A stretch of 64,000 bases of DNA from Aureimonas phyllosphaerae (GCF_900113065.1 NZ_FOOA01000013.1:49361-113360); one strand, 5' to 3'; counted from the first letter of the stretch, positions 40,646 through 51,200 are shown. The notes: generated by a model not told the origin, from the letters alone. Numbers and translations are program-made.

Positions 40646-42028
40646 ATGCCCATGAAGATCGTGATCTGCGGCGCCGGTCAGGTCGGCTACGGCATCGCCG
40701 AGAGCCTTTCGGCCGAGAGGAACGACGTGTCGGTGATCGACACGTCGCAGGCGCTCATCGCCAACATCCGTGAGAACCTTGACGCCAAGGGCATCGTCGG
40801 GCACGGCGCGTTCCCGGATACGCTGGCGGAGGCCGGCGCGGCGGAAGCCGACATGCTGATTGCCGTGACGCTCCATGACGAGGTCAACATGGTCGCCTGC
40901 CAGGTGGCCCACTCGCTCTTCAACGTGCCGACCAAGATCGCCCGCATCCGCAGTCAGGCCTATCTCCAACCGCACTGGCAGGACCTGTTCTCGACCGACC
41001 ACATGCCGATCGACGTCGTGATCTCGCCCGAGGTCGAGGTCGCGCAGATGGTGCTCCGGCGCATCGCGCTGCCGGGCGCGGTCGATACGGTGCGCTTCTC
41101 GGAAGGTGCGATCTCGCTGATCGCGATCGAATGCGGCGAGGAATGCCCCGTGCTCGGGACGCCGCTCGGCCAACTATCGGAGCTTTTCCCGGATCTCGGC
41201 GCGACCGTCGTCGGCATTCTGCGGGACGGGGCGATCTTCGTCCCCAACGCCGTCGACATTCTCTACGCGGGCGATCTTGCCTATCTCATCGTCGAGCAGT
41301 CGCAGGTCCGCCGGACGTTGACGATCTTCGGCCACGAGGAGCCGGACGTCGGCCGCATCGTGATCGCCGGTGGCGGCAATGTCGGCATGACCGTCGCGAT
41401 GGAGATGGAAAGCCGCAATCTCGCGTCGCGTTTGCGCCTTGTGGAAGCCGACCCGGGCCGGGCGCTCAACGTCGCCGACAAGCTGAAACGCACGATCGTC
41501 CTCCAGGGCAGCGCGCTCGACCCGGCGATCCTGCGGGAGGCCGAGATCGGCGACGCCGATCTCATGGTCTCGCTGACCAACGACGATCAGATCAACGTGC
41601 TGAGCTCCGCCATGGCCAAGCGCCTCGGGGCAAAATCGAATCTGGCCTTGATCAACAGCCCGACCTTTCAGGATCTGGCCAAGCACCTCGGGATCGATGC
41701 GGTGCTGAACCCGCGATCCGTCACGACCTCGCGCATCCTCCAGCATGTTCGCCGGGGTCGCATTCGCGCCGTGCACTCGGTGCAGAACGGTATGGCCGAG
41801 GCCATCGAGGCCGAGGCGCTCGAGACGTCTCCGCTGGTCGGGCAGCCGCTGCGCGATCTCGACATCCCCGACGGCATGCGAATCGGCGCGATCACCCGAA
41901 ACGGCGTCTTCATCCGTCCGACCGGCCAGACGCGCATCCGGCCGAAGGATCGCGTGGTCCTGTTCGTGCGATCCGACACCGTGCGGCAGGTCGAACAGTT
42001 TTTTCGCGTCAGCCTTGAGTTCTTCTGA
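40646..42028 (+). CDS. trkA: Trk system potassium transport regulatory protein TrkA
   Basis: Cytoplasmic nucleotide-binding subunit that gates Trk K+ uptake channels. The 460-aa product has two tandem halves, each a Rossmann RCK-N domain (GAGQVGYGIAESLS at ~9 and GGGNVGMTVAMEMESR at ~241) followed by an RCK-C domain (~145-225 and ~370-455). The integral subunit TrkH/TrkG is not in the window. ATG 40646 or 40652 could serve as start. The conserved order ntrYX-trkA-hfq is kept, although the D-amino acid aminotransferase gene often found between trkA and hfq in rhizobia is absent here. Confidence 0.96.
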   Translation: MPMKIVICGAGQVGYGIAESLSAERNDVSVIDTSQALIANIRENLDAKGIVGHGAFPDTLAEAGAAEADMLIAVTLHDEVNMVACQVAHSLFNVPTKIARIRSQAYLQPHWQDLFSTDHMPIDVVISPEVEVAQMVLRRIALPGAVDTVRFSEGAISLIAIECGEECPVLGTPLGQLSELFPDLGATVVGILRDGAIFVPNAVDILYAGDLAYLIVEQSQVRRTLTIFGHEEPDVGRIVIAGGGNVGMTVAMEMESRNLASRLRLVEADPGRALNVADKLKRTIVLQGSALDPAILREAEIGDADLMVSLTNDDQINVLSSAMAKRLGAKSNLALINSPTFQDLAKHLGIDAVLNPRSVTTSRILQHVRRGRIRAVHSVQNGMAEAIEAEALETSPLVGQPLRDLDIPDGMRIGAITRNGVFIRPTGQTRIRPKDRVVLFVRSDTVRQVEQFFRVSLEFF

Positions 42029-42104
42029 TGTGGCGATGCAACGCCGCGATACCTATCTCCGTCTCGGTTCACACGAACGATCGAGCAGTATTGAACGCGT
42101 CGTC

Positions 42105-42128
42105 CCGCTGAAGGACAACCTTCGGCGG
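42105..42128. promoter_or_regulatory. Strong hairpin in the trkA-hfq intergenic region
   Basis: CCGCTGAAGG-ACAA-CCTTCGGCGG forms a 10-bp stem (one T-G wobble) with an ACAA tetraloop, 84 nt before the hfq start. No U-tract follows. It may be part of an hfq leader or a 3' end of the trkA transcript. Confidence 0.45.
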
Positions 42129-42211
42129 CGGCGCGTCCTCGTGGACCGCGATTTCCGTCCGTTCGCGCCTTGGTGGCGCGGGCACGGCAAGAACAAGAAC
42201 AGGACAGCCCG

Positions 42212-42460
42212 ATGGCCGAACGCGCGCAGAACCTTCAGGATCTCTTCCTCAACACCGTCCGCAAGCAGAAGATCTCGCTGACGATCTTCCTCGTGAACGG
42301 CGTCAAGCTGACCGGGGTCGTGACCTCGTTCGACAATTTCTGCGTGCTCCTGCGTCGCGACGGCCACTCGCAGCTCGTCTACAAGCACGCCATCTCCACG
42401 ATCATGCCGTCCCAGCCCGTCAACATGAACGACGGCGGGGACGAGGACAGGAAGGTCTGA
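42212..42460 (+). CDS. hfq: RNA chaperone Hfq
   Basis: Hexameric Sm-like protein that matches small RNAs with mRNAs. The 82-aa product has [20 protein letters not shown], the Sm1 stretch [20 protein letters not shown] and the Sm2 motif [10 protein letters not shown]. The C-terminal tail is short (about 15 residues), as in other alphaproteobacteria. ATG 42212 follows AGGA by 8 nt; an upstream in-frame GTG at 42170 lacks support. hflX begins immediately after the stop. Confidence 0.97.
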   Translation: MAERAQNLQDLFLNTVRKQKISLTIFLVNGVKLTGVVTSFDNFCVLLRRDGHSQLVYKHAISTIMPSQPVNMNDGGDEDRKV

Positions 42461-43876
42461 TTGACCGAATACACCGAAGAACACGAGCACGAACCCCGCA
42501 CGCCGATCGAGCATGAGCGCGTCCCCACACGCGCCGCCGTCTTCGTGCCGGTCGTACGACAGCGCAATCCGGCCGACGACGCGTCGGAGGCCGTCCGACG
42601 CGGTGACGATGAGCGTCTGGTCGAGGCCGAAGGCCTCGCGCTGGCGATCGAACTCGACGTCGTCGCCCGCGGCATCGTGCCCGTCTCGAAGATCCAGCCC
42701 GCGACACTCATCGGCTCGGGCAAGGTCGAGGAACTCGCCGGTCTGATCGCGGCCCAGAAGATCGGTCTCGTCATCGTCGACCATCCGCTGACGCCCGTGC
42801 AGCAGCGCAATCTCGAGAAGGAACTGAACGCCAAGGTTCTCGACCGGACGGGCCTCATTCTCGAGATCTTCGGCCGGCGCGCGCGGACGAAGGAAGGCCG
42901 ACTTCAGGTCGAACTCGCGCACCTCAACTACCAGCGTGGCCGCCTCGTCCGCTCATGGACCCACCTCGAGCGTCAGCGCGGTGGTGCCGGCTTCCTCGGC
43001 GGCCCCGGGGAAACGCAGATCGAGTCCGACCGGCGTCAGCTGCAGGAGAAGATCAAGCGCCTGGAGAAGGAGCTGGATCAGGTTCGCCGCACGCGCTCGC
43101 TGCACCGCGCCAAGCGCAAGAAGGCCCCGCACCCGATCGTCGCGCTCGTCGGCTACACCAATGCCGGCAAGTCAACGCTCTTCAACAAGGTGACGGGCGC
43201 CGAGGTGCTGGCGAAAGACCTCCTGTTCGCGACGCTCGATCCGACCCTTCGCCGGATCAACCTGCCGCACGGCACCGAGGTCATCTTCTCCGACACGGTC
43301 GGCTTCATATCCGATCTGCCGACGCACCTCGTCGCTGCGTTCCGAGCGACGCTCGAGGAGGTGGTCGAGGCCGACATCGTGCTGCACGTTCGCGATATCG
43401 CCAACCCTGACACCGCGGCTCAGGCGGCGGACGTGCGCAAGATCCTCGCCGATCTCGAGATCGACGCCGACGACCCGGAACACGTCATCGAGGTCTGGAA
43501 CAAGGCCGATCGACTGGACGAGCAGGCGCGTGCACAGGTTGAACTTTCGGCCGCGTCGCATCCGCGCGGGCAGGCGGTTCACATCGTCTCGGCGTTGACG
43601 GGTGAGAACGTGTCGGCGCTCCTGGCCGACATCGAGGGCCGGATCGCGGGTCTTGCCGAGCCGGTGTCGCTGACGGTGCCCGCCGATGCGCTGGGCATCC
43701 TGCCCTGGATCTACGACAACAGCGTCGTGCGCGAGCGCGAGGACCTGGAAGACGGCAGCGTCCAGCTGTCGATCGATCTCACCCGGGCGGCCCGCTCCGA
43801 TCTCCTGCGTCTGAAGCACCGACACCCGGACGTGCAGATTGAGGGTCTGCCGATGATGGAAGAGGTCGAGGACTGA
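42461..43876 (+). CDS. hflX: Ribosome-associated GTPase HflX
   Basis: HflX is a 50S-binding GTPase that helps split stalled ribosomes under stress. The 471-aa product has the HflX N-terminal domain (~40-130), a glycine-rich coiled region ([20 protein letters not shown]), then the G domain: G1 [10 protein letters not shown]3 DTVGF, G4 NKAD. The start is TTG at 42461, directly after the hfq TGA, with AGGAAGG just upstream; no in-frame ATG exists in this stretch. Close coupling to hfq mirrors the E. coli hfq-hflX pair. Confidence 0.95.
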   Translation: MTEYTEEHEHEPRTPIEHERVPTRAAVFVPVVRQRNPADDASEAVRRGDDERLVEAEGLALAIELDVVARGIVPVSKIQPATLIGSGKVEELAGLIAAQKIGLVIVDHPLTPVQQRNLEKELNAKVLDRTGLILEIFGRRARTKEGRLQVELAHLNYQRGRLVRSWTHLERQRGGAGFLGGPGETQIESDRRQLQEKIKRLEKELDQVRRTRSLHRAKRKKAPHPIVALVGYTNAGKSTLFNKVTGAEVLAKDLLFATLDPTLRRINLPHGTEVIFSDTVGFISDLPTHLVAAFRATLEEVVEADIVLHVRDIANPDTAAQAADVRKILADLEIDADDPEHVIEVWNKADRLDEQARAQVELSAASHPRGQAVHIVSALTGENVSALLADIEGRIAGLAEPVSLTVPADALGILPWIYDNSVVREREDLEDGSVQLSIDLTRAARSDLLRLKHRHPDVQIEGLPMMEEVED

Positions 43877-43881
43877 AGAGA

Positions 43882-43911
43882 AGGGACGAGAGGCGGCGGC
43901 CTTTCGTCCCT
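43882..43911. terminator. Convergent hairpin between hflX and mazG
   Basis: AGGGACGA (43882-43889) pairs with TCGTCCCT (43904-43911) over a 14-nt loop that can itself form three more pairs. There is no long U-tract on either side. It overlaps the mazG stop codon and sits in the 33-nt gap between convergent genes, so a shared terminator is likely. Confidence 0.5.
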
Positions 43912-44788
43912 AGCGTTTTCCGCGGTTCTCCGAGCCCTTGGCGCGTTGCCACAGCGTTTCCTGATCGTCGAGGCTCATTTCGGCGAGGGTTCGTCCCTCC
44001 CGCACGGCCTCGGCTTCCATCGCAGCAAAGCGTGCGCGGAACTTTGCCGCCGTGCGGCGAAGCGCGGCATCGGGGTCGATGTCGTAGCGACGGGCGAGAT
44101 TGACCACGGTAAAGAGGATGTCGCCGAGTTCCGCCTCACGCGCATCGGGATCGTCGCCTGCAACCGCTTCCTCGAACTCGTCCGTCTCCTCGCGCAGTTT
44201 GGCGAGGATCGGCGCGGCTTCGGTCCAGTCGAAGCCGACGGTCGCGGCCTTTTCCTGAATCTTGCGCGAAAGCGCCAAGGCGGGCAGGGCGCCTGGCACC
44301 GAATCCAGGAGCCCATTCAGGTTCTCTTCGCGACCCGGCGTCCATTCATCGAAAGCTGCGTCAGCCGGAAACGCCGCACGAGCCTTCTCGCGGGCCTCGC
44401 GTCGCTCCCGCTTCTCCTCCGCCTTGATCCGTTCCCATTGCCCCTTCGCGGAGCGTGCCGAGCGCGCCTCGGCGTCGCCGAACACATGCGGATGCCGTCG
44501 GATCATCTTGTTCGTGATTCCCTCGACCACGTCCTCGAAGCGGAAGAGGCCAAGTTCCGATGCCATCTGCGCGTAGTAGACGACCTGAAGCAGAAGATCG
44601 CCCAGTTCCTCCTTGAGATCCTGTGCGTCGCGCCGCTCGATCGCGTCGACGACCTCGTAGGTTTCCTCGATCGTGTAGGGAATGATCGTATCGAAGGACT
44701 GTTCGATGTCCCAGGGACAGCCCGTCGTCGGGTCCCGCAGGGCGGCCATGATCTCGACGAGGCGCGCGATATCCTGGGAGGGCTGCAT
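43910..44788 (-). CDS. mazG: Nucleoside triphosphate pyrophosphohydrolase MazG
   Basis: House-cleaning enzyme that hydrolyses (d)NTPs to monophosphates. The 292-aa product has two MazG domains. The first (~1-115) has GCPWDIEQSFDTIIPYTIEE and metal-binding EELGDLLLQVVYYAQMA. The second (~175-280) has KIQEKAATVGFDWTEA, EETDEF and EAELGDILFTVVNLAR. Length fits the long, E. coli-type form. ATG 44788 is used. It lies 19 nt downstream of tRNA-Lys on the same strand, so the tRNA promoter could also serve it. Confidence 0.94.
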   Translation of the reverse strand: MQPSQDIARLVEIMAALRDPTTGCPWDIEQSFDTIIPYTIEETYEVVDAIERRDAQDLKEELGDLLLQVVYYAQMASELGLFRFEDVVEGITNKMIRRHPHVFGDAEARSARSAKGQWERIKAEEKRERREAREKARAAFPADAAFDEWTPGREENLNGLLDSVPGALPALALSRKIQEKAATVGFDWTEAAPILAKLREETDEFEEAVAGDDPDAREAELGDILFTVVNLARRYDIDPDAALRRTAAKFRARFAAMEAEAVREGRTLAEMSLDDQETLWQRAKGSENRGKR

Positions 44789-44807
44789 GGGATCACCGGG
44801 CAGAGAA

Positions 44808-44883
<76 letters not shown>

Positions 44884-44918
44884 GCACGCGATCGAGGATC
44901 GCGGCTGAAAGCTGGCGG

Positions 44919-44947
44919 ACCATAGAAAGGTGGACCCGGCGGGTCAA
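44919..44947 (-). promoter_or_regulatory. Promoter of tRNA-Lys
   Basis: On the minus strand TTGACC (44947-44942), a 17-nt spacer and TATGGT (44924-44919) form the best housekeeping-promoter match in the window. The expected start would be about 28 nt before the mature tRNA 5' end. Confidence 0.65.
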
Positions 44948-45034
44948 CCGGCCGAACCCGCATTTGCCCGCATTTCGACGCTGCGATAGGACAGGACAAA
45001 TCGACGCCGCAACACGAGACGAGTACCGCCGACC

Positions 45035-45775
45035 TTGCTTCCCGATCCGACATTCTCGGCAGCACTCGTGGCAGGCGCCCTGTCGTTCCTGTCCCCATGC
45101 GTTCTTCCGCTGGTGCCGCCGTATCTCTGCTATATGGCCGGCGTCTCCGTGGACGATCTGCGCCAGACCTCGCGGGTGTCTGTACGTGGGCAGGGGCGGA
45201 TCGTTGCAGCTTCCGCGCTTTTCGTGCTCGGCTTCTCGACCGTATTCGTGGCGCTTGGGGCGGGAGCCAGCTCGATCGGCTATCTCCTGCGGACCAATCT
45301 CGACTGGTTGAGCATCGTCGCCGGGCTTGCGATCATCGCCATGGGTCTCAACTTCCTCGGCGTCTTCCGCATCGCCTTCCTTTCGCGCGAGGCACGGTTT
45401 CAGGCGCCTTCCGAGCGCGGCAGTCTCCTCGGCGCCTACGCGATGGGCCTTGCCTTCGCCTTCGGCTGGACGCCCTGCATTGGGCCCGTCCTCGGAGCGA
45501 TCCTCGGTGTCGCCGGCTCGACGCAGACCGTCGGTAGCGGTGCCGGTCTTCTTGCGGTCTATTCGCTCGGGCTTGGCATTCCGTTTCTTCTCGCGGCGAT
45601 CTTCTCGGGCGCCTTCCTGCGTGCGCTGCAGGGATTCCGGTCCCATCTCGGCACCGTCGAGAAGGTGATGGGTGGCCTCCTCGTCCTCACCGGCATCCTG
45701 TTCTTGACCGGGGGCATGCAGGCCATGGCCTTCTGGCTCCTTGAGACTTTCCCCGCCTTCCAGCAAATCGGCTGA
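45035..45775 (+). CDS. ccdA: Cytochrome c biogenesis protein CcdA
   Basis: Inner-membrane thiol transporter that passes reducing power to periplasmic thioredoxin-like proteins for cytochrome c maturation. The 246-aa product is a six-helix DsbD-type domain with the conserved cysteines in [12 protein letters not shown] (C22) and [14 protein letters not shown]. The start is a TTG at 45035; no in-frame ATG or GTG gives a better N-terminus, and [20 protein letters not shown] matches the family start. It is divergent from tRNA-Lys and 43 nt before glmU. Confidence 0.92.
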   Translation: MLPDPTFSAALVAGALSFLSPCVLPLVPPYLCYMAGVSVDDLRQTSRVSVRGQGRIVAASALFVLGFSTVFVALGAGASSIGYLLRTNLDWLSIVAGLAIIAMGLNFLGVFRIAFLSREARFQAPSERGSLLGAYAMGLAFAFGWTPCIGPVLGAILGVAGSTQTVGSGAGLLAVYSLGLGIPFLLAAIFSGAFLRALQGFRSHLGTVEKVMGGLLVLTGILFLTGGMQAMAFWLLETFPAFQQIG

Positions 45776-45818
45776 CCCCATCGACGCCGAGCCCTGCGGG
45801 TCGGCCGGAGAACGATCC

Positions 45819-47171
45819 ATGACAAGAACCTGTCTTTCCGTGGTCCTGGCGGCTGGCGAAGGCACCCGCATGAAGTCACGTCGGACCAAGGTCCTGCACG
45901 AGGTCGCGGGGCGGGCGCTGGTCGCTCACGTGCTGGCGAGCGCGGCAGATGCGGGCTCGGACGCCGTGGCCCTCGTGGTTGGCCGCGACGCCGAGGCCGT
46001 CACCAAGCTCGGCAACGCCCTCGGCCATCCCGCGCAGAGCTTCGAGCAGACCGAGCGCCTCGGCACCGCCCACGCGGTGCTGGCCGCGCGCGCGGAGATC
46101 GCGGAAGGCTACGACGACGTGCTCGTCCTGTTCGGCGACACACCGCTCCTGTCGGCCGAGACGCTGCGCCGCGCGCGCATCCAGCTGGCCGATGGCGCTG
46201 CCGTCTGCGTCGTTGGTTTCGAGGCCGACGATCCCGCCGGCTACGGGCGGCTGCTTCTCGATGGCGGCCAGCTCTTGGCGATCCGAGAGGATAAGGATGC
46301 TACCGCCGAGGAGCGGCGCGTGCGCCTCTGCAACAGCGGCGTCATGGCGCTCGACGGACGGCATGCGCTGTCGCTTCTCGAGCGCGTCGAAAATGCGAAT
46401 GCCAAGGGCGAGTTCTATCTGACCGATGTGGTCGAGATCGCGCGGGCCGATGGTCTCGGTGTGCGCGTGGTGTTGGCCGACGAGGTCGAGACGCTGGGCG
46501 TCAACACGCGAGCCGACCTCGCTCGCATCGAACACCTCTTCCAGGAGCGACGCCGCGCCGAGATGATGGCGGCCGGCGTCACGCTGGTCGCGCCGCAGAC
46601 CGTGTTCTTCTCGGCGGATACGGAGATCGAGGCCGATGTCGTCGTGGAGCCGAACGTCGTCTTCGGTCCGGGCGTCTCGATTGCTGCGGGCACCGTGATC
46701 CATGCCTTCTCGCATGTTGAAGGGGCGCGGATCGGTGCGGATGTCTCGATCGGACCCTTCGCACGTCTGCGACCGGGCACGGAGATCGAACCCAAGGCTC
46801 GGGTGGGTAACTTCGTCGAGACCAAGAACCTCAAGCTCGCAGAGGGCGCGAAGGTGAACCATCTGACCTATCTCGGCGACGCGTCGGTCGGGCCGCGGTC
46901 CAACATCGGTGCGGGAACGATCACCTGTAACTACGATGGCTTCAACAAGTACCGAACGGCGATCGGCGCGGACGCGTTCATTGGATCGAACTCGTCGCTG
47001 GTGGCGCCGATCGTGATAGGCGACGGCGCTTATGTCGGCTCGGGCAGCGTCGTCACGGAGGATGTGCCGGACGAGGCTTTGGCCATCGGGCGAGGGCGGC
47101 AGGTGACGAAGGCCGGGCGCGGCGCGGAGATCAACGCGCGCAACGCGGCTCGCAAGGCAGGCCGCACCTGA
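45819..47171 (+). CDS. glmU: Bifunctional GlmU (GlcN-1-P acetyltransferase / GlcNAc-1-P uridyltransferase)
   Basis: Makes UDP-GlcNAc for peptidoglycan and lipid A. The 450-aa product has the N-terminal uridyltransferase (~1-230: [36 protein letters not shown]) and the C-terminal left-handed beta-helix acetyltransferase (~245-450: [37 protein letters not shown]). ATG 45819 is chosen; the 26 in-frame codons upstream lie in the ccdA end. glmS, which supplies glucosamine-6-phosphate, follows after 90 nt. Confidence 0.97.
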   Translation: MTRTCLSVVLAAGEGTRMKSRRTKVLHEVAGRALVAHVLASAADAGSDAVALVVGRDAEAVTKLGNALGHPAQSFEQTERLGTAHAVLAARAEIAEGYDDVLVLFGDTPLLSAETLRRARIQLADGAAVCVVGFEADDPAGYGRLLLDGGQLLAIREDKDATAEERRVRLCNSGVMALDGRHALSLLERVENANAKGEFYLTDVVEIARADGLGVRVVLADEVETLGVNTRADLARIEHLFQERRRAEMMAAGVTLVAPQTVFFSADTEIEADVVVEPNVVFGPGVSIAAGTVIHAFSHVEGARIGADVSIGPFARLRPGTEIEPKARVGNFVETKNLKLAEGAKVNHLTYLGDASVGPRSNIGAGTITCNYDGFNKYRTAIGADAFIGSNSSLVAPIVIGDGAYVGSGSVVTEDVPDEALAIGRGRQVTKAGRGAEINARNAARKAGRT

Positions 47172-47261
47172 CGGGCCGTCGTCGACTTCAACCAAAGCAT
47201 TAACATGGCGATGAGCCCAGCGTGCTAGGCTCCGGGCTTGATCGAATCGAGGGCTTTGACA

Positions 47262-49088
47262 ATGTGCGGCATCATCGGGATCGTCAGTCGGGAGCCCGTG
47301 GCGCTGCGGCTCGTCGAGGCGCTGAAGCGGCTGGAGTACCGTGGGTACGATTCGGCAGGGATCGCGACGCTCGATGGCGGGACGCTTGATCGTCGACGCG
47401 CCGAGGGCAAGCTGCGCAACCTCGAGGCCAGGCTGGCCGATGATCCGATGGCCGGCACAATCGGCATCGGCCATACCCGTTGGGCGACGCATGGTGTGCC
47501 CAACGAGACCAACGCCCATCCACATTTCGCCGATGGGGTCGCCGTCGTTCATAATGGCATCATCGAGAACTTCGCCGAACTGAAGCGCGACCTTCAGGCC
47601 GAGGGCGCGCATTTCGCCAGCCAGACCGATACCGAGGTCGTTGCGCATCTCCTCGCGCGCTACCGGAATGGGGGCGCGGGCCGCCGCGAGGCGATGGAGA
47701 AGCTCCTGAAGTCCATCACCGGTGCCTATGCGCTCGCTGTGATGTTCGAGGACGATCCGTCCACCGTCATGGCCGCCCGCTCGGGCCCGCCGCTCGCGAT
47801 CGGCTATGGCGAGGGCGAGATGTTTCTCGGCTCGGACGCCATCGCGCTTTCGCCCTTCACCGACGAGGTGAGCTACCTTGAGGATGGTGACTGGGCCGTG
47901 ATCGGGCGCGAGGGCGCTCAGATATTCGACGCCGACAACCGTCCGGTGGAGCGCCCGCGTCGCCGATCGGTCGGCAAGCAGCACTATGTCGACAAGGGCA
48001 ATCATCGCCACTTCATGCAGAAGGAAATCTACGAGCAGCCCGAGGTGATCGGGCACACGCTCGGGGCCTTCGTCGACATGACGACTGGGCGCACGCGCAT
48101 TCCGGCGGGCGCCGAGCTCGACTTCACCGACGTCCGGCGCATGGCGATCTCGGCCTGCGGCACCGGGTTTTATGCCGGCATGGTCGGGCGCTACTACTTC
48201 GAGCGCTACGGCCGCATCGCCTGCGACCTCGATGTGGCGTCGGAGTTCCGTTATCGCGAAAGCCCCTTAAGCGACGTCGATCTGTCGCTCTTCGTATCCC
48301 AGTCGGGTGAGACGGCCGATACGCTGGCCTCACTCCGTTATGCCAAGGCCGAAGGTTTGAAGACGGCGGCGATCGTCAACGTGCAGGGGTCGACGATCGC
48401 GCGCGAGGCCGATGCGGCACTACCGACGTTGGCCGGGCCGGAGATCGGCGTCGCGTCGACCAAGGCCTTTACCTGCCAGCTGACCGCACTGGCGGCCCTG
48501 TCGGTTCGTGCGGGCGTGCAGCGCGGCGTGCTGTCGGCCGAGCAGGAGTCTGAACTGACGCAGGCGCTGGCCGAGGCGCCGCGCATGGTCAACGCGGCGC
48601 TCCATGTCGAGCACGAGATCGAGGCTTTGGCACGCGAGATGGCGACCTATCGTCATGCGCTTTTCCTCGGTCGGGGCTTCTCCTTCCCGCTGGCGATGGA
48701 GGGTGCGCTGAAGCTGAAGGAAATTAGCTACATACACGCGGAAGGTTACGCTGCGGGTGAGCTGAAGCACGGTCCAATCGCGCTGATCGACGAGACGATG
48801 CCGGTGATCGTCGTTGCGCCCTACGATCGCGTGTTCGAGAAGACGGTCTCCAACATGCAGGAGGTCGCCGCGCGCGGCGGGCGAATCATTCTCTTCACCG
48901 ACGAGCGTGGTGCGGATGCCGGCAAGGGCGTCAACGCTCACACGATCCTGTTGCCGGAAATGCCGGAAATCCTAACGCCGATCGTCTACAGCGTGCCGCT
49001 GCAGCTGCTCGCCTACCACACGGCCGTGCAGATGGGGACGGACGTCGATCAGCCGCGCAATCTCGCAAAGTCGGTGACCGTCGAGTAG
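47262..49088 (+). CDS. glmS: Glutamine--fructose-6-phosphate aminotransferase (isomerizing) GlmS
   Basis: Makes glucosamine-6-phosphate from fructose-6-phosphate and glutamine. The 608-aa product has an Ntn glutaminase domain (1-~240; C2 becomes the N-terminal nucleophile in MCGIIGIV, THGVPNETNAHPH) and two SIS isomerase domains (~285-600; ISACGTGFYAG, LFVSQSGETADTLA, SYIHAEGYAAGELKHGPIAL). ATG 47262 is fixed by the need for Cys at position 2; an in-frame start 8 codons upstream is excluded for that reason. It converges with recG, 3 nt away. No glmS ribozyme-like structure was recognised upstream. Confidence 0.98.
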   Translation: MCGIIGIVSREPVALRLVEALKRLEYRGYDSAGIATLDGGTLDRRRAEGKLRNLEARLADDPMAGTIGIGHTRWATHGVPNETNAHPHFADGVAVVHNGIIENFAELKRDLQAEGAHFASQTDTEVVAHLLARYRNGGAGRREAMEKLLKSITGAYALAVMFEDDPSTVMAARSGPPLAIGYGEGEMFLGSDAIALSPFTDEVSYLEDGDWAVIGREGAQIFDADNRPVERPRRRSVGKQHYVDKGNHRHFMQKEIYEQPEVIGHTLGAFVDMTTGRTRIPAGAELDFTDVRRMAISACGTGFYAGMVGRYYFERYGRIACDLDVASEFRYRESPLSDVDLSLFVSQSGETADTLASLRYAKAEGLKTAAIVNVQGSTIAREADAALPTLAGPEIGVASTKAFTCQLTALAALSVRAGVQRGVLSAEQESELTQALAEAPRMVNAALHVEHEIEALAREMATYRHALFLGRGFSFPLAMEGALKLKEISYIHAEGYAAGELKHGPIALIDETMPVIVVAPYDRVFEKTVSNMQEVAARGGRIILFTDERGADAGKGVNAHTILLPEMPEILTPIVYSVPLQLLAYHTAVQMGTDVDQPRNLAKSVTVE

Positions 49089-49091
49089 CGC

Positions 49092-51200
49092 CTACCCTGC
49101 GCGCAGGAGGCGGATCGCGTCATCCTTGCCGAAGAGGTAGAGGAGGTTGCGGATCGCCTGGCCGCGGGGCGAGGCAAGGTCCTTGTCGGTCGCAAGAAGC
49201 AGCCGCGCGTCGTCGCGTGCGATCTCCAGAAGATCGGCGTGCTCCTCCAGCCGGGCGATGCGAAAGCTCTGGACGCCCGACTGCCGAGTGCCGAGGAGGT
49301 CGCCTTCGCCGCGCAGGCGCAGGTCTTCCTCCGCGATGCGGAACCCGTCGTTGCTCTCGCGCATGACGGCGAGGCGGGCCTTGGCCGTTTCGCCGAGAGG
49401 CGCCTTGTAGAGAAGCACGCAGGACGAGGCCTTGTCGCCACGCCCGACCCGCCCGCGGAGTTGGTGAAGCTGCGACAGGCCAAACCGTTCGGCATGCTCG
49501 ATCACGATGATCGAGGCGTCAGGAACATCGACGCCAACCTCGATGACCGTCGTCGCGACGACGATCCGCGTCGCGCCCGACTTGAAGTCGGCCATCACGC
49601 GGTCCTTATCCTCGGCGTTCATCCGGCCATGAACGAGGCCGACGCGATCGCCGAAGAACTGGCGCAGCACTTCGGCGCGCTCTTCCGCCGCCGTCAGTTC
49701 ACTCTTGTCGCTTTCCTCGACCAGCGGGCAGACCCAGTAGAGCTTGTCGCCTTCCTCGATCGCCTGGCGGGCGCGCGAGATGATGTCGTCCAGCCGCTCG
49801 AAGGGAACGGCGACCGTCGTGATCGGCTTGCGGCCGGCCGGCTTTCCGTGAAGGCGCGAGACGTCCATGTCGCCGAAGGCGGCGAGCACCAGCGTGCGCG
49901 GGATCGGCGTCGCGGTCATGACGAGAAGGTCCGGCGCGCGGCCTTTCCTCGTCAGGCTCAGGCGCTGGTGGACGCCGAAGCGGTGCTGTTCGTCCACGAC
50001 CACGAGGCCGAGATCGTGGTAGGCGACATCGTCCTGGAACAGAGCATGCGTGCCGACAATGATATCGGCCTCGCCGTTGGCGATGGCTTCGAGCTTGGCC
50101 GTGCGCACCCGTCCGTTGTCGCGACCCGTCAGGAGGACGATCGACAGGCCGGCCGCTTCGCAGTAGCGGGTGAGACCGGCGAAATGCTGACGGGCAAGGA
50201 TTTCGGTCGGTGCCAGCAGGGCCGACTGCGCGCCGGACTCCTTGGCCGCTGCCATCGCCAAGAGCGCAACCACGGTCTTGCCGGCGCCGACGTCCCCCTG
50301 AAGAAGGCGGAGCATGCGCACGGGTTTGGCCATGTCGGCGTGGATCTCGGCCAGAACCTGTCGCTGACCTTCAGTCAGCGCGAAGGGCAGGGCCGCCTCG
50401 GCCCTCGCCCGTACCGCGCCGCCGTCCCCCAGCGAGCGTCCGGGCTTACGACGTGCGCGCTCCCGCGCGAGCGCCAGTGCCATCTGGCTGGCCAGAAGTT
50501 CGTCATAGGCGAGGCGGCGAAAAGCCGGTCTGTCAGACGCGAGATCGGCTGGATCGGTGGGTCGGTGAAGCTGGACGAGGGCGTCGGCGAACGTCGGGAA
50601 CCCTTCACGTTTGAAGACGCCGGGTTCGATCCATTCCGCCAACGTCGGCAGCCGCTCGAGCGCGCTGTCGACGCTCCGACGCAGCACCTTGCCCGAGAGG
50701 CCCGCGGTGAGCGGATAGACCTGCTCGACCAGCGGCAGAGAGGCCGCATCCTCCGCCCGCCCGACGAAATCGGGATGCACCATCGAAGCGCGGCCGTTGA
50801 AGCGCTCGACCTTGCCCGAGACGAGCAGCGTTTCGCCGAGCGGTAGGAGCTTCTCCAGCCACTGCGGCTGGGCGCGGAAGTAGGTGAGGGCGATCTCGTC
50901 CGTCGCGTCGAAGGCGATGACGCGCGTCGGCTGGTTGCGCGCCTCGCGCGATGGAAACTGGTAGCGGTCGATCCTCAACTCAAGCGTCACCAGCATGCCA
51001 TCCGGCGCGCCGCGGATCGTCTCGCGTCGGCGGCGGTCGATGACGCCGCTCGGCAGATGGAACAGGAGATCGCGCACCTTTGCGCCGTCCTGAGCCCCTG
51101 GCGGCGAGACAAGCCCGTCGAGAAGCTTCGACAGTTTGGGGCCCACACCCTGAACGGTGGAGACCGAGGCAAAAAGCGGATCGAGTTCGGCAGGGCGCAT
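49092..51200 (-). CDS. recG: ATP-dependent DNA helicase RecG
   Basis: Remodels stalled replication forks and recombination intermediates. The 702-aa product has an N-terminal wedge/OB domain (~1-250), then helicase motifs: I GDVGAGKT, II VVVDEQHRFGV, III MTATPIPRTL, V TTVIEVGVDVP and VI QLRGRVGRG, followed by the RecG C-terminal segment RLRGEGDLLGTRQSG. ATG 51200 is used. It converges with glmS and is divergent from sdhE. The neighbouring mfd has the same helicase module; the two are related translocases. Confidence 0.97.
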   Translation of the reverse strand: MRPAELDPLFASVSTVQGVGPKLSKLLDGLVSPPGAQDGAKVRDLLFHLPSGVIDRRRRETIRGAPDGMLVTLELRIDRYQFPSREARNQPTRVIAFDATDEIALTYFRAQPQWLEKLLPLGETLLVSGKVERFNGRASMVHPDFVGRAEDAASLPLVEQVYPLTAGLSGKVLRRSVDSALERLPTLAEWIEPGVFKREGFPTFADALVQLHRPTDPADLASDRPAFRRLAYDELLASQMALALARERARRKPGRSLGDGGAVRARAEAALPFALTEGQRQVLAEIHADMAKPVRMLRLLQGDVGAGKTVVALLAMAAAKESGAQSALLAPTEILARQHFAGLTRYCEAAGLSIVLLTGRDNGRVRTAKLEAIANGEADIIVGTHALFQDDVAYHDLGLVVVDEQHRFGVHQRLSLTRKGRAPDLLVMTATPIPRTLVLAAFGDMDVSRLHGKPAGRKPITTVAVPFERLDDIISRARQAIEEGDKLYWVCPLVEESDKSELTAAEERAEVLRQFFGDRVGLVHGRMNAEDKDRVMADFKSGATRIVVATTVIEVGVDVPDASIIVIEHAERFGLSQLHQLRGRVGRGDKASSCVLLYKAPLGETAKARLAVMRESNDGFRIAEEDLRLRGEGDLLGTRQSGVQSFRIARLEEHADLLEIARDDARLLLATDKDLASPRGQAIRNLLYLFGKDDAIRLLRAG

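Noticed and set aside
47238..47261. Upstream in-frame start for glmS
   Set aside because: GlmS needs Cys at position 2 as its catalytic N-terminus; only ATG 47262 provides it.
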